Source of the DNA: Zygnema cylindricum | Taxonomy: Eukaryota > Streptophyta > Zygnematophyceae > Zygnematales > Zygnemataceae | DNA: 64,000 nucleotides | Assembly (NCBI GenBank): GCA_037447655.1 | Contig: JBBHKE010002158.1 | Span: forward strand, 1-64,000 | Direction: 5' to 3' | Shown: piece after piece, positions 30,303 to 41,718 of the stretch | How positions within the stretch are numbered: position 1 is the stretch's first letter | Layout: every line of letters begins with the position of its first letter | Translations under genes and position numbers: made by a program | Notes under the pieces: generated by a model | What the model saw: the letters and a program-made list of their open reading frames with translations, nothing else | Told to the model about the DNA's origin: nothing | The model's database searches: none

Positions 30303-31019
30303 TCCAGTGTACTTTCTATACGGACACTTTACGACAAGGCCTAAAAGTCAACACATGTCCTATCAGGATTCGGTCCCGTAATCTCCGGAGATGCCCCGAT
30401 CCAACATAATTTCGCCACGTGTCATTCGATGTGGTGATGACCACAAACCGCCGAGATTCTCTTCCATGATCTCGGATTTCTTCCCGGGCGTCCGATTGAA
30501 TGCAAATTTTAAATATAGCCGTTATAAATACTTGCGGGATATTTGTTTTGTTTAAAGAAACAAATGCGCGGTACTCGTTTCTTATATATACCGTATTCCG
30601 TACTTTAACATAACTAGATCTATGTATCGCTTAAATAGTTTCAGTTAAATGAATTATGTTACGTGGTAATGTTTAAATAAATATTAAACCCTATAACATG
30701 TATCACGAGACTTAGACTTAACGGATAAGTCTATCGGCTTCGGGCTGCTTAACGTCCGGCAGGTACCAAGATCAAATCCTGGTTGCAACACCTTTCCTTT
30801 TAGTTATTAAACTACCTATTAATAAATAAACTAATCTATTTTTTCCGTAAACCTTTACATAGCTTATATAGCCATGGCTCTAGCTTCCTCTCCAATTTCC
30901 CAATGACTACGACAAGTGTGAGAGTTGGAGAGAGAAGTTAGAGATAGACTGCCTAAGCTTCTTTCTGTATTTCTATTTAAACCTAGAAAATACTTAAAAC
31001 TAAACTATCAATTTCTACA
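30303..31019 (-). repeat. Truncated 5' LTR of copia A4
   Basis: Matches 26,045-26,755 and ends TCAATTTCTACA. Roughly the first 350 bp of the LTR on the plus strand are gone. A degenerate B box (GATCAAATCC) remains near 30,770. Confidence 0.75.
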
Positions 31020-31689
31020 CTTCACTCATTTTTCCTTCAACATAGTGCTGTACCGCCGATACAAGAGTTCATAAAAGATACCTCCAAAAGAACTAAAGTG
31101 CCACTAAGGTTTAAGTGCTTCTAATCACGCTAAAGCTAATCTATACTTGTACAATCAATATTACTGAGAATCCCATACACGTGATTTGTTCAAATACTTG
31201 TCGCTTGACTTACTAACAATTGTTTGGGTACGTCCATCCAGCTGTTGCAAAACATCTGTTAGCGAGTCACTTATTTATTCTCTTATAATTCTTGTCCGTT
31301 GACTTTATTCATATTAACCGTAGCATCTTAGTTTAATTCCTGATCACATTCAAATATATGCAGTTCTGTAGTAGCACCTCTTTCCCATACCAAAAACGGC
31401 CGCAGGTGCTTTTGTCTTGTTGCGTAGCAACAGCGTTGTTTAGTACCAAAAATATCTGGAGTGGCGTTTGACGCGTTAGGTCGCAGGCTGCGTTTGTCCG
31501 TACAAACAATATCAGAAATAATCGCAACAGTGTTTGTTCCATCTGTGTTGCAACTGCGTTGTTCCAATGCTAGTGCCGATGCCATTAAAAAACGTGCACT
31601 ATGTTTCAAGTGACGACTCGTGTCCCTATAGATCTTTTTTTCCGCCATCCTACAAATTTGCTGAGACATAAAGATTTCCAAAAACAACA
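31020..31689 (-). repeat. Partial LTR-C
   Basis: CATAGTGCTGTACCGCCGATA and later landmarks match 8,690-9,270. It ends TTTCCAAAAACAACA. The first half is missing on the left, where copia A4 abuts it. Confidence 0.65.
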
Positions 31690-31875
31690 TATTATACCTT
31701 CCTTTTTCAGATCCATTTTCCAACCAAAATCGTTTTGTCTTGTAATCGTATTAGTGTGTGCAAAAAGGGAATTTTTGTTTGTTCCCGAAAAATTCAAAAC
31801 TTGTTTTTCCATTTTTATCGTATTTGAGGTGAAGGCTGAAGTTTATGTAGGTTAGCGAAACTCTAATTTTTGTAT
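31690..31875. other. Unassigned spacer
   Basis: Short stretch with no recognised domain between LTR-C and the copia E gag remnant. Confidence 0.35.
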
Positions 31876-32604
31876 ATACCAACTCGTGCGAAAGATTCCA
31901 GTTTCCGCAACCTTTTTATACTTTGGACAACTTCTACAGCCATGTCTATTTTCATTACAATTATAACATACATCAGGCCTCTTTTTAATATGACTATTCT
32001 GAAACTTTTTTCGAGCACTTTTGTATGTAAAGCTTCAGCTTGTCACTAACTTTAAAAGTTTCTACTAGGCTCTTCATCTAACACATACTGAATTGCTATC
32101 CCTAGGTTCCACTTATCTAGTGGTATTTTTTTCAAATTGTCAAAAGCTCCTTTATATTCACAAGGAATTCCTCTCATTGGCAACAATGCTTGTTGGTTGT
32201 TAGGAAAACTGCCACCTGAACAAGCATTTTATACAAGTAATTTTCTTGAACCATAACAATATTTTGCCATACTACCGCCTGTGTACTTATACTCCCAAAT
32301 TTTTCCAGCCGTAATCATCTCGTGCTGAAAATTAATTATGGTGTGCGTATCTTTCAAAGAGTTCCACATTTCTAACACCTTTACAATGTGGATATGAGCC
32401 ATTGCAAGCTCCTTTGGAATGAGAAGTTTGATAATGTGAACACATTGCAAATTCTTCTTCTTCCAGCCGACATCCGATTCGGCTAAAGATCCATCAAAGA
32501 CATCCATAATGTTAATATTCAGAAAATATAACTTCACCATATCCGCCCAATAGATATAGTCCGTGTTATCAATGATAGGTATTCTTGAGGGTGGGCCCGT
32601 GACC
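31876..32604 (-). pseudogene. Copia E gag remnant with CCHC knuckle and primer site
   Basis: On the minus strand: a degraded N-terminus with the primer site at 32,590-32,604, then a 103-codon frame at 32,229-32,540 (NINIMDVFDGSLAESDVGW, AGKIWEYKYTGGSMAKYC), and near 31,890-31,960 a knuckle CYNCNENRHGCRSC with perfect CX2CX4HX4C spacing. It is closest to the B and G gag types. No pol follows; LTR-C lies beyond it. Confidence 0.7.
32590..32604 (-). other. Variant primer-binding site of copia E
   Basis: The plus strand reads GGTGGGCCCGTGACC, differing from the family-A site at two positions (ATAAC to GTGAC). Copia G shares both changes. Confidence 0.5.
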
Positions 32605-34614
32605 TACTGTGTAGTGACAACCGTAGTAGCACCAACTACCACTACATCACAAGCCTTCACAGAACCAAAAGGTGAAGCACTCAAAATAACGACTTCGGCC
32701 CACTGCACAAAGCAATCAATATGGCCAAATGGCTCCAAACTACACCAGCGTGTAGTTTACCACGTGTGCTGACAACTCACAGAGTATCAATAAAAATGCT
32801 TACTTAAACCAAGAGATATAGCCCAAAGAATATCCCTTAAAATGCACAAAATGTGCCCTTTAAAGCCTTGTACAAGAGATACATCAGAATCACTAAGTCT
32901 TAAAATTTATACTAATAAATTCTACTACTACCTACCTGAGTCACAACATGGAAAAAAAGTGTTACGGTACTTTCTAACTGGCACACGAAACAATTCAAAA
33001 GTTTTTAGAATGCGTTGACCGGCTTTGATTGTATAATACCGTGCATCGCTATTAGTGTTAATAATATATACGCCACTTAAAACATTTTTAATCCGTACAC
33101 ACTTGTCCGATTTTTAAGTTGAGACCGCTAATCGGAAGCTAAGAATCTTACATTTCCATCGCAATCATCAGATCCACAATCCAACATGTGTGTAATGAGA
33201 AAATATGTTTTAAATGGCAAAAAAAACATTAACCCTAATAGTGATTCACAGTGTATAGTGGCGGTGTTTAAAGGGTACATTTTTGTACATTTCGTGTATT
33301 TGAGTAAAATTGCCTTACACTTTACGTACATCTACGTATAGTGTCCATATTTTTCCGTATTTTCTAGGGCTATTTATTTAAGGATTTTTTGGCTACATTT
33401 TTGTACATTCCCTTATACTTCCGTACAACTTCCTTACATAGTTTGTACATTTACGTACAATGGCCGTACATATTTGTCTTTTTAGGGTTTTTTAAAGGGG
33501 ATTTTATGGTTTTTACTTTTAAGGGTACATTACCTTACGTTCCTTTGCGTTTCCTTACGTTATATTTAAGTACAATTGCCTTCTATTTTCCGTACTTTTA
33601 AGATTTTTAGGGTACACTTTCTGAATAATGTCGTACATATCGTTGTATGTTTCGTTCTTTATCATATTTAAAAAATTTTTTTTTTGGGTTAGACTATCCG
33701 TGTGTTTTTTGAGATCTGCGTTCATTCATGTACAACAAAAATTGTGAGGAATTTACGAAAAGTATAAAATCGACGAATGTTATGCAGTTTTCATAAATAA
33801 GTCAAAATATGTACGAATTCGACAACTATAGACGAGACCGCGTGTCCTTTTTTTGGAAATTTCCGTACACTTCATCTGTACGTAGTATCAGTATATTTTT
33901 TCCGTACGAAAAATATATGCATTTTACGAAAGATTCAAAAACTAGAAAAAATAACAAAATTTCGTAAAAATGTCAAAATCCGTATGAATCAGACATCTAT
34001 GGTATGAATCACAGATTTCTCATGCCAATTAAACGTACGCATGAAAGACCAAAAAAATAACGAATATGCGCATGAAATAAAATTTAATACTTTTTAAAAT
34101 GCGTTAGACCTACTTTGACTTTATAATCCCTATACAAAAAAATGGACTTGTGGTCGACTTTCTGGAAACCTTTAAATCATAGTTCAAAAGTAGGCGTTTC
34201 TATCGTAGACCTTTTGTAGGCACCTTTATCTTAAGTTGTGTTATGGAATTTTCATGTGATCTTCTTAGATCGCTATTTTGATCAGCGACCTTTGATCGTC
34301 CAAATCTGACGGTTTAAATAAAAAATCCCTTAAAACTCACAGAAAAATATTTTTTTGTCTGAATGTTTTTTAAAATTTAGACGTGACGTTTAATTCTCTA
34401 TCGATCGATGTGCAACTCAGCCATGTCACTATTTTTTTTCATTTTGGGACCAATACAATATGGGTCTTAAGGTCATAATGTATATTTTGCTTACAATAGG
34501 CATATTGTATGGGCCTACTTTCACATACTTTTGAACTATGTTAAACAAGCGGTGTCTGTTTTTCCGTTTTTTTGCAGTCCGCAGTACGGACGTCGTTCGT
34601 TTGTAGTACGGAAG
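32605..34614. other. Unassigned DNA, probably copia E LTR then GTAC-rich degenerate repeats
   Basis: Position next to the primer site predicts that an LTR starts at 32,605, but its far end cannot be fixed. From about 33,250 to 33,660 short motifs such as CGTACA, TTGTACATT and CCTTACG recur without a fixed period. The short open frames have no recognisable domains. Confidence 0.4.
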
Positions 34615-35547
34615 CTAGCCTATACTCGCCTGAGTCCGCAACAAAAAGAATCTCTGATATTACTCACCTGAGCATTAAGTTATGGCTGTTCAAAGACAAC
34701 ATATTTATACAGATGGCCTTTGGGAGAGTGGGCTTTCAAAAAAAATTTAAGTCCTAAGATCCTACTCATAAATCCTCTAGACCAATCAAAACATTGTACG
34801 CTAAATAATGTATATACAAAGTACGATAGCTGTTGTACTTTATGTACTGGAATATTTGGCACCACTCTCGGTCTGCCACGTGGCAAATAAGACGTCTCCA
34901 TTTTAACCCTTTCTTCTTCGGCATCCTAAACGATGGTGTCGTGTGTCATCTTTGTCCCCTTGGCGAAGTGCTCCCAAAAAAATACTTCCGGCATGCCGAC
35001 ACTCACGTGTGCCGTCCGTTCGTAATTCGACGATCAATGTCGGTTGTTCGATCTGATGGCGCACCGAATAATGTTGACCGTTGAAATTGAACGTTCATCG
35101 TTCCGTGTTGACCGTTGAATGTCTATGGTCGTCATCCACTTTGACCTTTGAAATTGTGTCTTTACCTTGCGAACCGTTTATCGCGAAACAACATTTGATT
35201 TCGTTTCGTTCATTTTGTACGGTACATTATTTTGTGCGGTACTGTACGTTTCAATGATTCATTTCGTTGGAATGTGTTGCTGCGTTACTCTATAAATATT
35301 CATCAAATACAATATCAATATCGATTCATCAAGACCTACAGAATAAGGCAGAAGGTTGTTCCATACGTCTGTCATCCAAAGGTCACTAGATCAAATCCTT
35401 GTTCTGGCAGCCGATCTTTTTTAGGAGCTATGTCTTGCCTGTCTTCTGTTGCTTGCCACTTCTCAATGACTACGACAAGTATGAGAAAAATGTAGAATGC
35501 CCATAGACTGACTAAGAAGATAGATTTTAAAATACCCTTTTTCAACA
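34615..35547 (-). repeat. LTR of copia A5, truncated
   Basis: CCTGAGTCCGCAACAAAAAGA matches the family-A LTR from about 140 bp inward. It ends TTTTTCAACA, followed by CTCCTTTTATTTTCTAG. A degenerate B box and the ATGACTACGACAAGTATGAG stem-loop are retained near 35,380-35,490. Confidence 0.7.
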
Positions 35548-35812
35548 CTCCTTTTATTTTCTAGTCTATCTTTTCTTTCATTCCACACTTCTCCCTACAA
35601 AATATCAATTTGGAAGAGGGAACCGACTTAGTCATCATATCTGCTATCATCTCTCCATCCGGTCTATATACCAAACTAATTATTTTATTCTCAAATTTCT
35701 TTTTAACAAAGTTCAAACGAATATCCATATTTTTTGCTTTAAAGTGATGTTTAGGGTTTGCTGCAATTGCAATCGCAACTTAATTGTCACAAAATATCTT
35801 TTGCACTCTATT
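35548..35812 (-). pseudogene. Copia A5 RNase H C-terminus
   Basis: The minus strand reads VQKIFCDN, a stop, then AIAIAANPKHHFKAK and MDIRLNFVKKK in the RNase H end seen in the other copies. It is joined at about 35,812 in the same frame to an unrelated gag (copia F). Confidence 0.7.
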
Positions 35813-36629
35813 CTTATTGACGGTGAATCCGAAGTTGTTATCCGCCTTTGCTCGTAAAATAGCTTGAAGATGTGAAAGCTTCTTCGGTAAAACATTAAGA
35901 AAAACGCTTAACTTATTCGCATCCAAGATTACTCGGCCATTGTTGATTAATTGCTTGAGTATAATATTGAAGCGCTTCATGGCATCGTCCATCGATTCAT
36001 TTGACTTGATTTTAAAATTCATAAAGTCCATATAATCATTTTGACCCTTTTTCTCAACGCATTTCTCATATTACTCCTCAAGTGCTTGCCAACACTCATG
36101 GGCCGTGCCGTGAGCGAGAAAACGATCAAGCAAGGAAGAAGTGCAATTTTTCATCAAATGGTCGATGTCGCAATATCTTTTAACCTCCGTTGGGCACCCT
36201 GCTTGCTCTCGATTGGCATTTTCTCCTCTCCGTTAACAATCCTCCAAATCTTCTTGAGAATAAGTTGGTCAGAATTGAACTTCTTCCAAACGATATAATT
36301 GGTGCCATTAAAGGCCACGAATTTCCCCGCCATATTATAATTTTCTTCGTTTTCCAATCCTTCGCCGTAACAGGACTCTCTTCTTCTATCTTCGTCTTTT
36401 CCTTCCTAATCCTCTCTTCTCTCTCACTCTCATTAGCTCCTTCATAGAATGGATCGATAGCCGAAAAGGAAGTGTATTCTTTGCTCTCACTCGGTTGAGT
36501 TTGAAAACGAGAATCTACATATCTCATAAGTGTATCAAACATTTCTTCAAATTTTCTTTACGTATTCCGGGTCTCCTCAAATTGAGAACACAAAAAACTG
36601 AACTCTCTTGCTCTCTCTGAAGTCGACAT
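35780..36629 (-). pseudogene. Copia F gag (UBN2/DUF4219-like)
   Basis: Start at 36,627-36,629 (MSTSERAREFSFLCSQFEE). An in-frame TAA follows after 23 codons and an acidic stretch (YEGANESEREERIRKEKTK). A frameshift near 36,350 leads to FVAFNGTNYIVWKKFNSDQ and IWRIVNGEEKMP, the plant gag-polypeptide type (DUF4219, then UBN2). Next comes SNESMDDAMKRFNIILKQL and VFLNVLPKKLSHL. The last frame (35,780-36,031) runs into RNase H residues of copia A5. The family differs from A/B in gag type and primer site. Confidence 0.72.
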
Positions 36630-36692
36630 GGGGAAGGATTATTTCAATTTTTCTTCCTCCCCATGCGCACTCTCTCTAACTCTGAAGCACTT

Positions 36693-36704
36693 GCTCCGAC
36701 ACCA
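36693..36704 (-). other. Primer-binding site of copia F (tRNA 3'-end type)
   Basis: The plus strand reads GCTCCGACACCA; the complement TGGTGTCGGAGC has ten of twelve positions in common with the usual plant copia site TGGTATCAGAGC. This is the conventional tRNA 3'-end primer, unlike the anticodon-arm sites elsewhere in the window. Confidence 0.6.
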
Positions 36705-36706
36705 AT

Positions 36707-37490
36707 TGAAGGATCTTAAGCAAAAGACATTCACTCAAATAAATCCACAAATCGTTAATCATTACACAGCGGAAGCTCATAAAAGACAAGAGGAATATTC
36801 GGCCAAAAAGATTTATAAGTGTTCTTGGCCAAAGCCTCTTTACATCATCTCTCTTCTCTCTTCTTTAAATAATCTCTAAGATTAATCATCTAAAGTAGAT
36901 TAATTGACATACTCTATATTGTACAGTGCTGCCTATATACTCGCTACTTTGCACTAACAGACAACAAAGGTAAGACAAGCAAGACTTAGCATAGCGACAA
37001 GCTCTGTCCCTAGCTAACTGTCACACACTAGGTAAGACAAGCAAGACTTAGCATAGCGACAAGCTCTATCCCTAGCTAACTGTCACACACTAGGTAAGAC
37101 AAGCAAGACTTAGCATAGCGACAAGCTCTGTCCTTAGCTAACTATCACACACTGCAGGGAAATTTCCACGAAGGAAGGTGCATGCGCTTTCTTCCTTCAA
37201 AACGACTAACTCCATAAGCTGACTTTACACGTGTCGCTTCATGAACACACCTGCACGCAAAATGAAACACCTGCACACGAAAACAAAAGTCACGCGAAAC
37301 GAAATATTACATTTTGTTCTCGGATAACAAAGGTACCGCCACGAAACGACGTCGTACATAATGTATGATGAAGTGACACTTCTCGTCCAACAAATAAATG
37401 TTGGTTACGACGCTACGCAAAATGCCACGAAACAACAATATCCCAACATGACCCACACTAAAAATGAACCAAAATCCCACATTGCAATCC
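36707..37490 (-). repeat. LTR of copia F with a three-unit 62-bp repeat
   Basis: Begins TGAAGGATCTTAAGC just beyond the primer site. Three near-identical 62-bp units starting AGGTAAGACAAGCAAGAC lie at 36,968, 37,030 and 37,092. The outer end is not certain; the coordinate given is where the purine tract begins. Confidence 0.55.
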
Positions 37491-37497
37491 TAACAAG

Positions 37498-37992
37498 GCA
37501 GAAGAAAAGGGAGAGGAGGAGGAAGAGGGAAAGTGGGAGAGGAATAAATGGAGGGGGAGAAGGAGAGGAGAGAAAGAGGGAGAAGGAAAGAAAGAGGGGA
37601 AGAGGGAAAGGGAGGGGGAGAGAGGGGAAAGTGTTAAAGGGAGAGGGGAGAAGTTGGGGAGGGAGAGTGAGAGAGGTAGGGGGAGAGAAACAAGAGGGAG
37701 AGGGGGGGAAGAAGTGGATAGGGAGAGGGAAAGTAGGAGATGGCGAGGGAGAAAGAGAGGGAGAGGAGGAGGAAGAGGGAAAGTGGAAGAGGAATAAAGG
37801 GAGGGGTAGAAAGAGAGGAGAGGAAGAGGGAGAAGGAGAGGGTGGAAAAGAGGGTAGGGAAGAGGGGGGGGAAGAAAGAGGGATTGGTGAAAATAGGAGA
37901 TACAAGGGGAAACGAGGGAGGAGGGAGGGGAAAGTGTTATAAGAAGACGAAGGAAAGATGAAAAGAGAGAGAGAGAGGAAGGGGAAGAGGGA
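37498..37992. repeat. Purine-only tract (GA-rich), about 490 bp
   Basis: The plus strand is almost only A and G in GGAGAGGGA/GAAAGAG units. It holds long open frames on both strands (for example a 193-codon Lys/Arg/Glu/Gly frame) that are composition artefacts. Such mirror-like purine tracts can form triplex DNA. Confidence 0.9.
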
Positions 37993-37999
37993 GTGAATG

Positions 38000-40900
38000 G
38001 ATCGATTCAACACTCAATGTTCAACAAAAAATACTTGTAATAGTGGAAGAAATGACATAGCACAACATTACATCACATTGAATGGGCATTGAGAGACATA
38101 TTGGGAAAATAATCTCTCAAAATAACCAAAATAACAAATCTTTTTCTTTTACCTTATTTCTTTATTTGTTCCCCTCACTTTCTTTCAATTGATTATACAT
38201 TCAACATTGATTCCACCAGCATTACTAGAAATAATAAAATTACATTCTCCCACTACCTCTATATTTAAGATGGCGCGACGCGTGAGAACGTGTGCCGAAA
38301 GAAGCCTCTAAAATTTTGCCACCTGTCCGCTTGAACACGAGAACACTCTAATTTTGACTTTGACCGAAAACATAGCTACACGCAGCATTGTGCATCGGGT
38401 AAAAACTTTTCGCGATAAATTTGATATTCAATATCCTGAAATAAGGAACGGTCAGAGGGCTCGATATATCGCTTTGGAACCAACAAAAATCATCTCGATA
38501 TATTTGGTGGGAGGTGGGTGTCCATACAGATTAAGTATGGTAATATCGTACGGGAGATCTCCCCCCCCTCCTCTACCCGACTGTTGGCGCCACCGGAAAT
38601 TAGAGGGTGTTTGGGCGGGGGAAGCGGGGGGTAGGCTGAGGGGGGAGCTTTTGAACAAAAAAAATGAATCCCAACTTCGCTTTGATGTATAACGGTATAA
38701 ATTTATTGACATATCGAACCGATATATCGAGAAATATCGCGATGTGGAGCTTCTCAATATATTGATTATTGGGTACCCAAAATTAGGTATCGTTTAGAGG
38801 GGTACATAACACTACACCTCTAACCGTTATTAGTGTTATAAAAAAATTAGCGTAAACGCCAATTTAGTGTTAATAACGCTAATTTGTGATTGTGTGTCCA
38901 AAAAAAAATAGCATTAACATTAATTTGGCAGTTAGTGCCAATTTGTGTGTCGACTTCGTAGCGTGTACGCTGAGCTGTCATCAATAAATTGTCAAGCCCT
39001 CCAAACTCGTACGGGCAATTCGTACAAAGCCACAAGTAAAAAAACCAGAAAAACGTTCTGCCATGTACATCGTGGGTGTAGTAACCAAATCTACACAGAG
39101 CGAATCAACAATAACTTTTTGAAACATAATTTTAATTCCCTACATGATTCCAACTTCGCATCTGAAATTTTTGCATATTCACAACAAGGAAAGGAACAAT
39201 TTAAGGACTAATCAGCTGAAAGCTTTAGCCGTATTGATAAAAATCAAGAAAAGAATAATGTTTATGAAAAACAAAAAAAAAGATATTCCACTCGTGAGTC
39301 AAGTTAAAAAAAAATGATGTTCATGAGGATTTAGGAAAGTGGGTTGTGCAAGTGTGTTGAGTTTAGCAAACACTATTGTGTATCTAAAATTCTTATTCGC
39401 GATAAATTTGATATTCGATGTATCAAATATCAAACGGTCAGAGGGCTCGATATATCGATCCGAGACCAACAAAAGTTATCGCGATGTATTTGGTGGGAGG
39501 TGGCGGTCCGTACAACTGTAGTATACAAATTTTGTAGGGGAAAATGAACAATATTCCCTAGACTCCTTTGATCCCTTGCCCCCGCGATATGTCGGTTATA
39601 TATCCCGATATTGAGCTTCACCATATATTGACACAATATATCGATTTTTGGATACCCGAAAAAAGGTATATATTGATTATCGGCAACGGGCCCTCGATAC
39701 ACAGGACGAGAGGGATGATTTCGATAGAGGAAAAATATCAAGTGACGAGAAAACAAAGGATGAAAACATGTGTAAACAAGTATAGTGAGGAAGAGGAAAG
39801 CCTCACTAAAACAGAATTACATTATATTGTGACAGAAGTGGATGTTACAATTAGGAAGATGATGGAGGGAGGCAAGAGAGAGTGCAAGAAAGAGAGAAAG
39901 ACGAGGATGAAAGGGAAAACTAGAAGGATAATTATGAGAAGAGGAAGAAGAAAGATAACAGTTTTAGGAAGAAGATAAAAAATAAGAAGTAAGGGAAAAA
40001 AGGAGGAAAAGGATAGAATTTTTGACTTTCGTTAATGAAAACGGAGCAGCGTGTTTTTTTCAAGTGTTTTATTCTTTCTCTTTTTGGTGAAAAGATAAGT
40101 AGAAATATATACAAATGGACTCTACTAAACTGAAGCATTTTTTCTTTCGCGTATTTTCTGTTTTTTTTGTCCTTTTATGTTATTGAGCTCAAAAATGTAC
40201 TAGGTAGATTATTTACAGTCTTGTGCATATATGTCTTATTTTAAAATATATGTTTTAACTACTTTTTTAATTTTACTTTTATGGTTTTGGCATTTAGCAC
40301 ATGATAATGTATTAACTTGTAATGTTTTTTGTATGCACGTTTTTTATGTCGCTTAAATCAATTTACATGCAATGAAACATTCACCAAGTTAACTTAAAAA
40401 TGTGAGATCCTACTGCTAAACGTAGGGAATGCGCGTTTGGGCCTTGCCGGATATTGTCTTTACCCAAATATTATTCAAATGAAACTCTAAATATATACCC
40501 AGAAAGGATGGGAAGGAAGGAAGAAGGAAAGAAGCAAGGGTGAAATGACGGTTACACTCCAAATTTTCCAATAAAGTGAAATCATGTCAAAAAAATTATG
40601 GAAAAATGACAATAACAAGGACCCTACAACGAAAATTTACTTATTAAGAAACTTGATACATTTGCAAAAATCGAAGGAAAATTAATTAAACAGTAGATAA
40701 AAGAAGAAATAGAAATATGGGGCAAAGGGAGAAAACAACAAATACTAGCCTATATCACCATATAATAGCTTATTTCGAGTTGTCCCATTAAGACTTTCAC
40801 AGCTTTTCCACCAATTCTTGCTCATTCTTCCAAATTTTTGCCAGATTTCTTTTCCTATTGTAAATTGTAATTATTTCGAGTTTTATTAGTTGGGGTTTGA

Positions 40901-41300
40901 CATCGCTCGCGAAATTTCATTTGTAATCTAACCCAAAAATATGATGCATCTAAGCTTTTTTACCTCTACTTTTTTTCCCTTTTTTTCCCTACATTGGGGT
41001 TTAATAACGGCTTTTATAGTAAAAAAGCCAACACGTCTCCTCGTTGTCTTTAAATACATAAACTTTTAAAATCAAAGAAAGCCAAGTACGACACAACAAA
41101 AAGTTCGAGGAGAAATGGTATTCCATATGGATTGACATTTAAAATCCGGCGGCAAACTGGCATGTTATTATTAAGGTATCGGTGTTTGTTTTTTGAAAAT
41201 TTTAAAAATATGTCAACATTTTCTTTATTTTAGGTGGTAAAGCATGTGGCAAGTAGTTCTATGTGGGGATCGACTTATAGGAACCTCATGAAGAAAAAGA
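38000..41300. other. Unassigned AT-rich DNA with a dispersed GATATATCG repeat
   Basis: No coding domain seen. Segments at 38,398-38,530 and 39,390-39,520 share GCGATAAATTTGATATTC, CGGTCAGAGGGCTCGATATA and TTTGGTGGGAGGTG. A second shared pair lies at 38,700-38,795 and 39,590-39,680. A 38,600-38,650 stretch (GTGTTTGGGCGGGGG) resembles DNA-transposon ends but has no partner. 38,830-38,950 contains short inverted repeats around AGTGTTAATAACGCTAA. Confidence 0.4.
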
Positions 41301-41718
41301 ACGCGGGTCAAAAGAAAAAGTAGGGGTGTAATGACTGAAAAATTTAAACCATGGAATTTTAGTTAAAGATTGGACAATTCCGTTCAATATATATCGCAGT
41401 TTGAAGGCGTTGTAAAGTTGGAGGAATGGTGTTCCCAAGAGCCATAAATGGTAAAGTAAAATAAATTTGAATTGTCCGAATGAATCCAAACAACAATGGC
41501 ATTAAAATATTCACCGGGGGGAGAAAAACGCTTTCTTTTTGAACAGGCCTGAAGAAGGAGCTGAAGCTGATGAAACAGCTGTTGAGAGAACTGCCTTTAA
41601 AAGAAGTGGTCATTCTGAGAATATGATATATGGGACATTTTTTTTCGGAAACTTCTACACTTGGAATTAGTGTCAATCCGTTATTTTCCATGCCTTGTAA
41701 GTCTTTATTCTCCATTTT

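Larger units (their letters stand above)
25699..31019 (-). mobile_element. Ty1/copia element A4, gag-deleted
   Basis: A minus-strand element of a more distant family-A branch. The 3' LTR is 25,699-26,755, followed by CTCCCCTTATTTTCTAG. Coding runs from about 30,300 to 26,800. The 5' LTR is only 30,303-31,019, because a deletion joins the middle of the LTR to the CCHC region and removes gag and the primer site. Flanks tcttc and cttca are not a clear duplication, and the right flank is LTR-C rather than A3, so the locus was rearranged afterwards. Confidence 0.78.

Noticed and set aside
23121-31019. A3 and A4 as one full-length element
   Set aside because: A4 has its own 3' LTR interrupting A3 pol, and the A3 remainder is not found on the other side.
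36967-37152. CRISPR array
   Set aside because: Repeats are contiguous 62-bp units without spacers and lie in a plant LTR.
37361-38013. Long ORFs on both strands (193 and 202 codons)
   Set aside because: They lie in a purine-only tract, where stops are rare in certain frames; peptides are pure Gly/Glu/Arg/Lys or Ser/Pro/Leu/Phe.
38600-38660. MITE or hAT/Harbinger end (GTGTTTGGGCGGGGG)
   Set aside because: Resembles plant DNA-transposon termini, but no matching inverted terminus or target duplication was seen.
39568-39978. 136-codon plus-strand ORF
   Set aside because: Starts in the GATATATCG repeat and becomes Lys/Arg-rich in purine-rich DNA; no recognisable domain.
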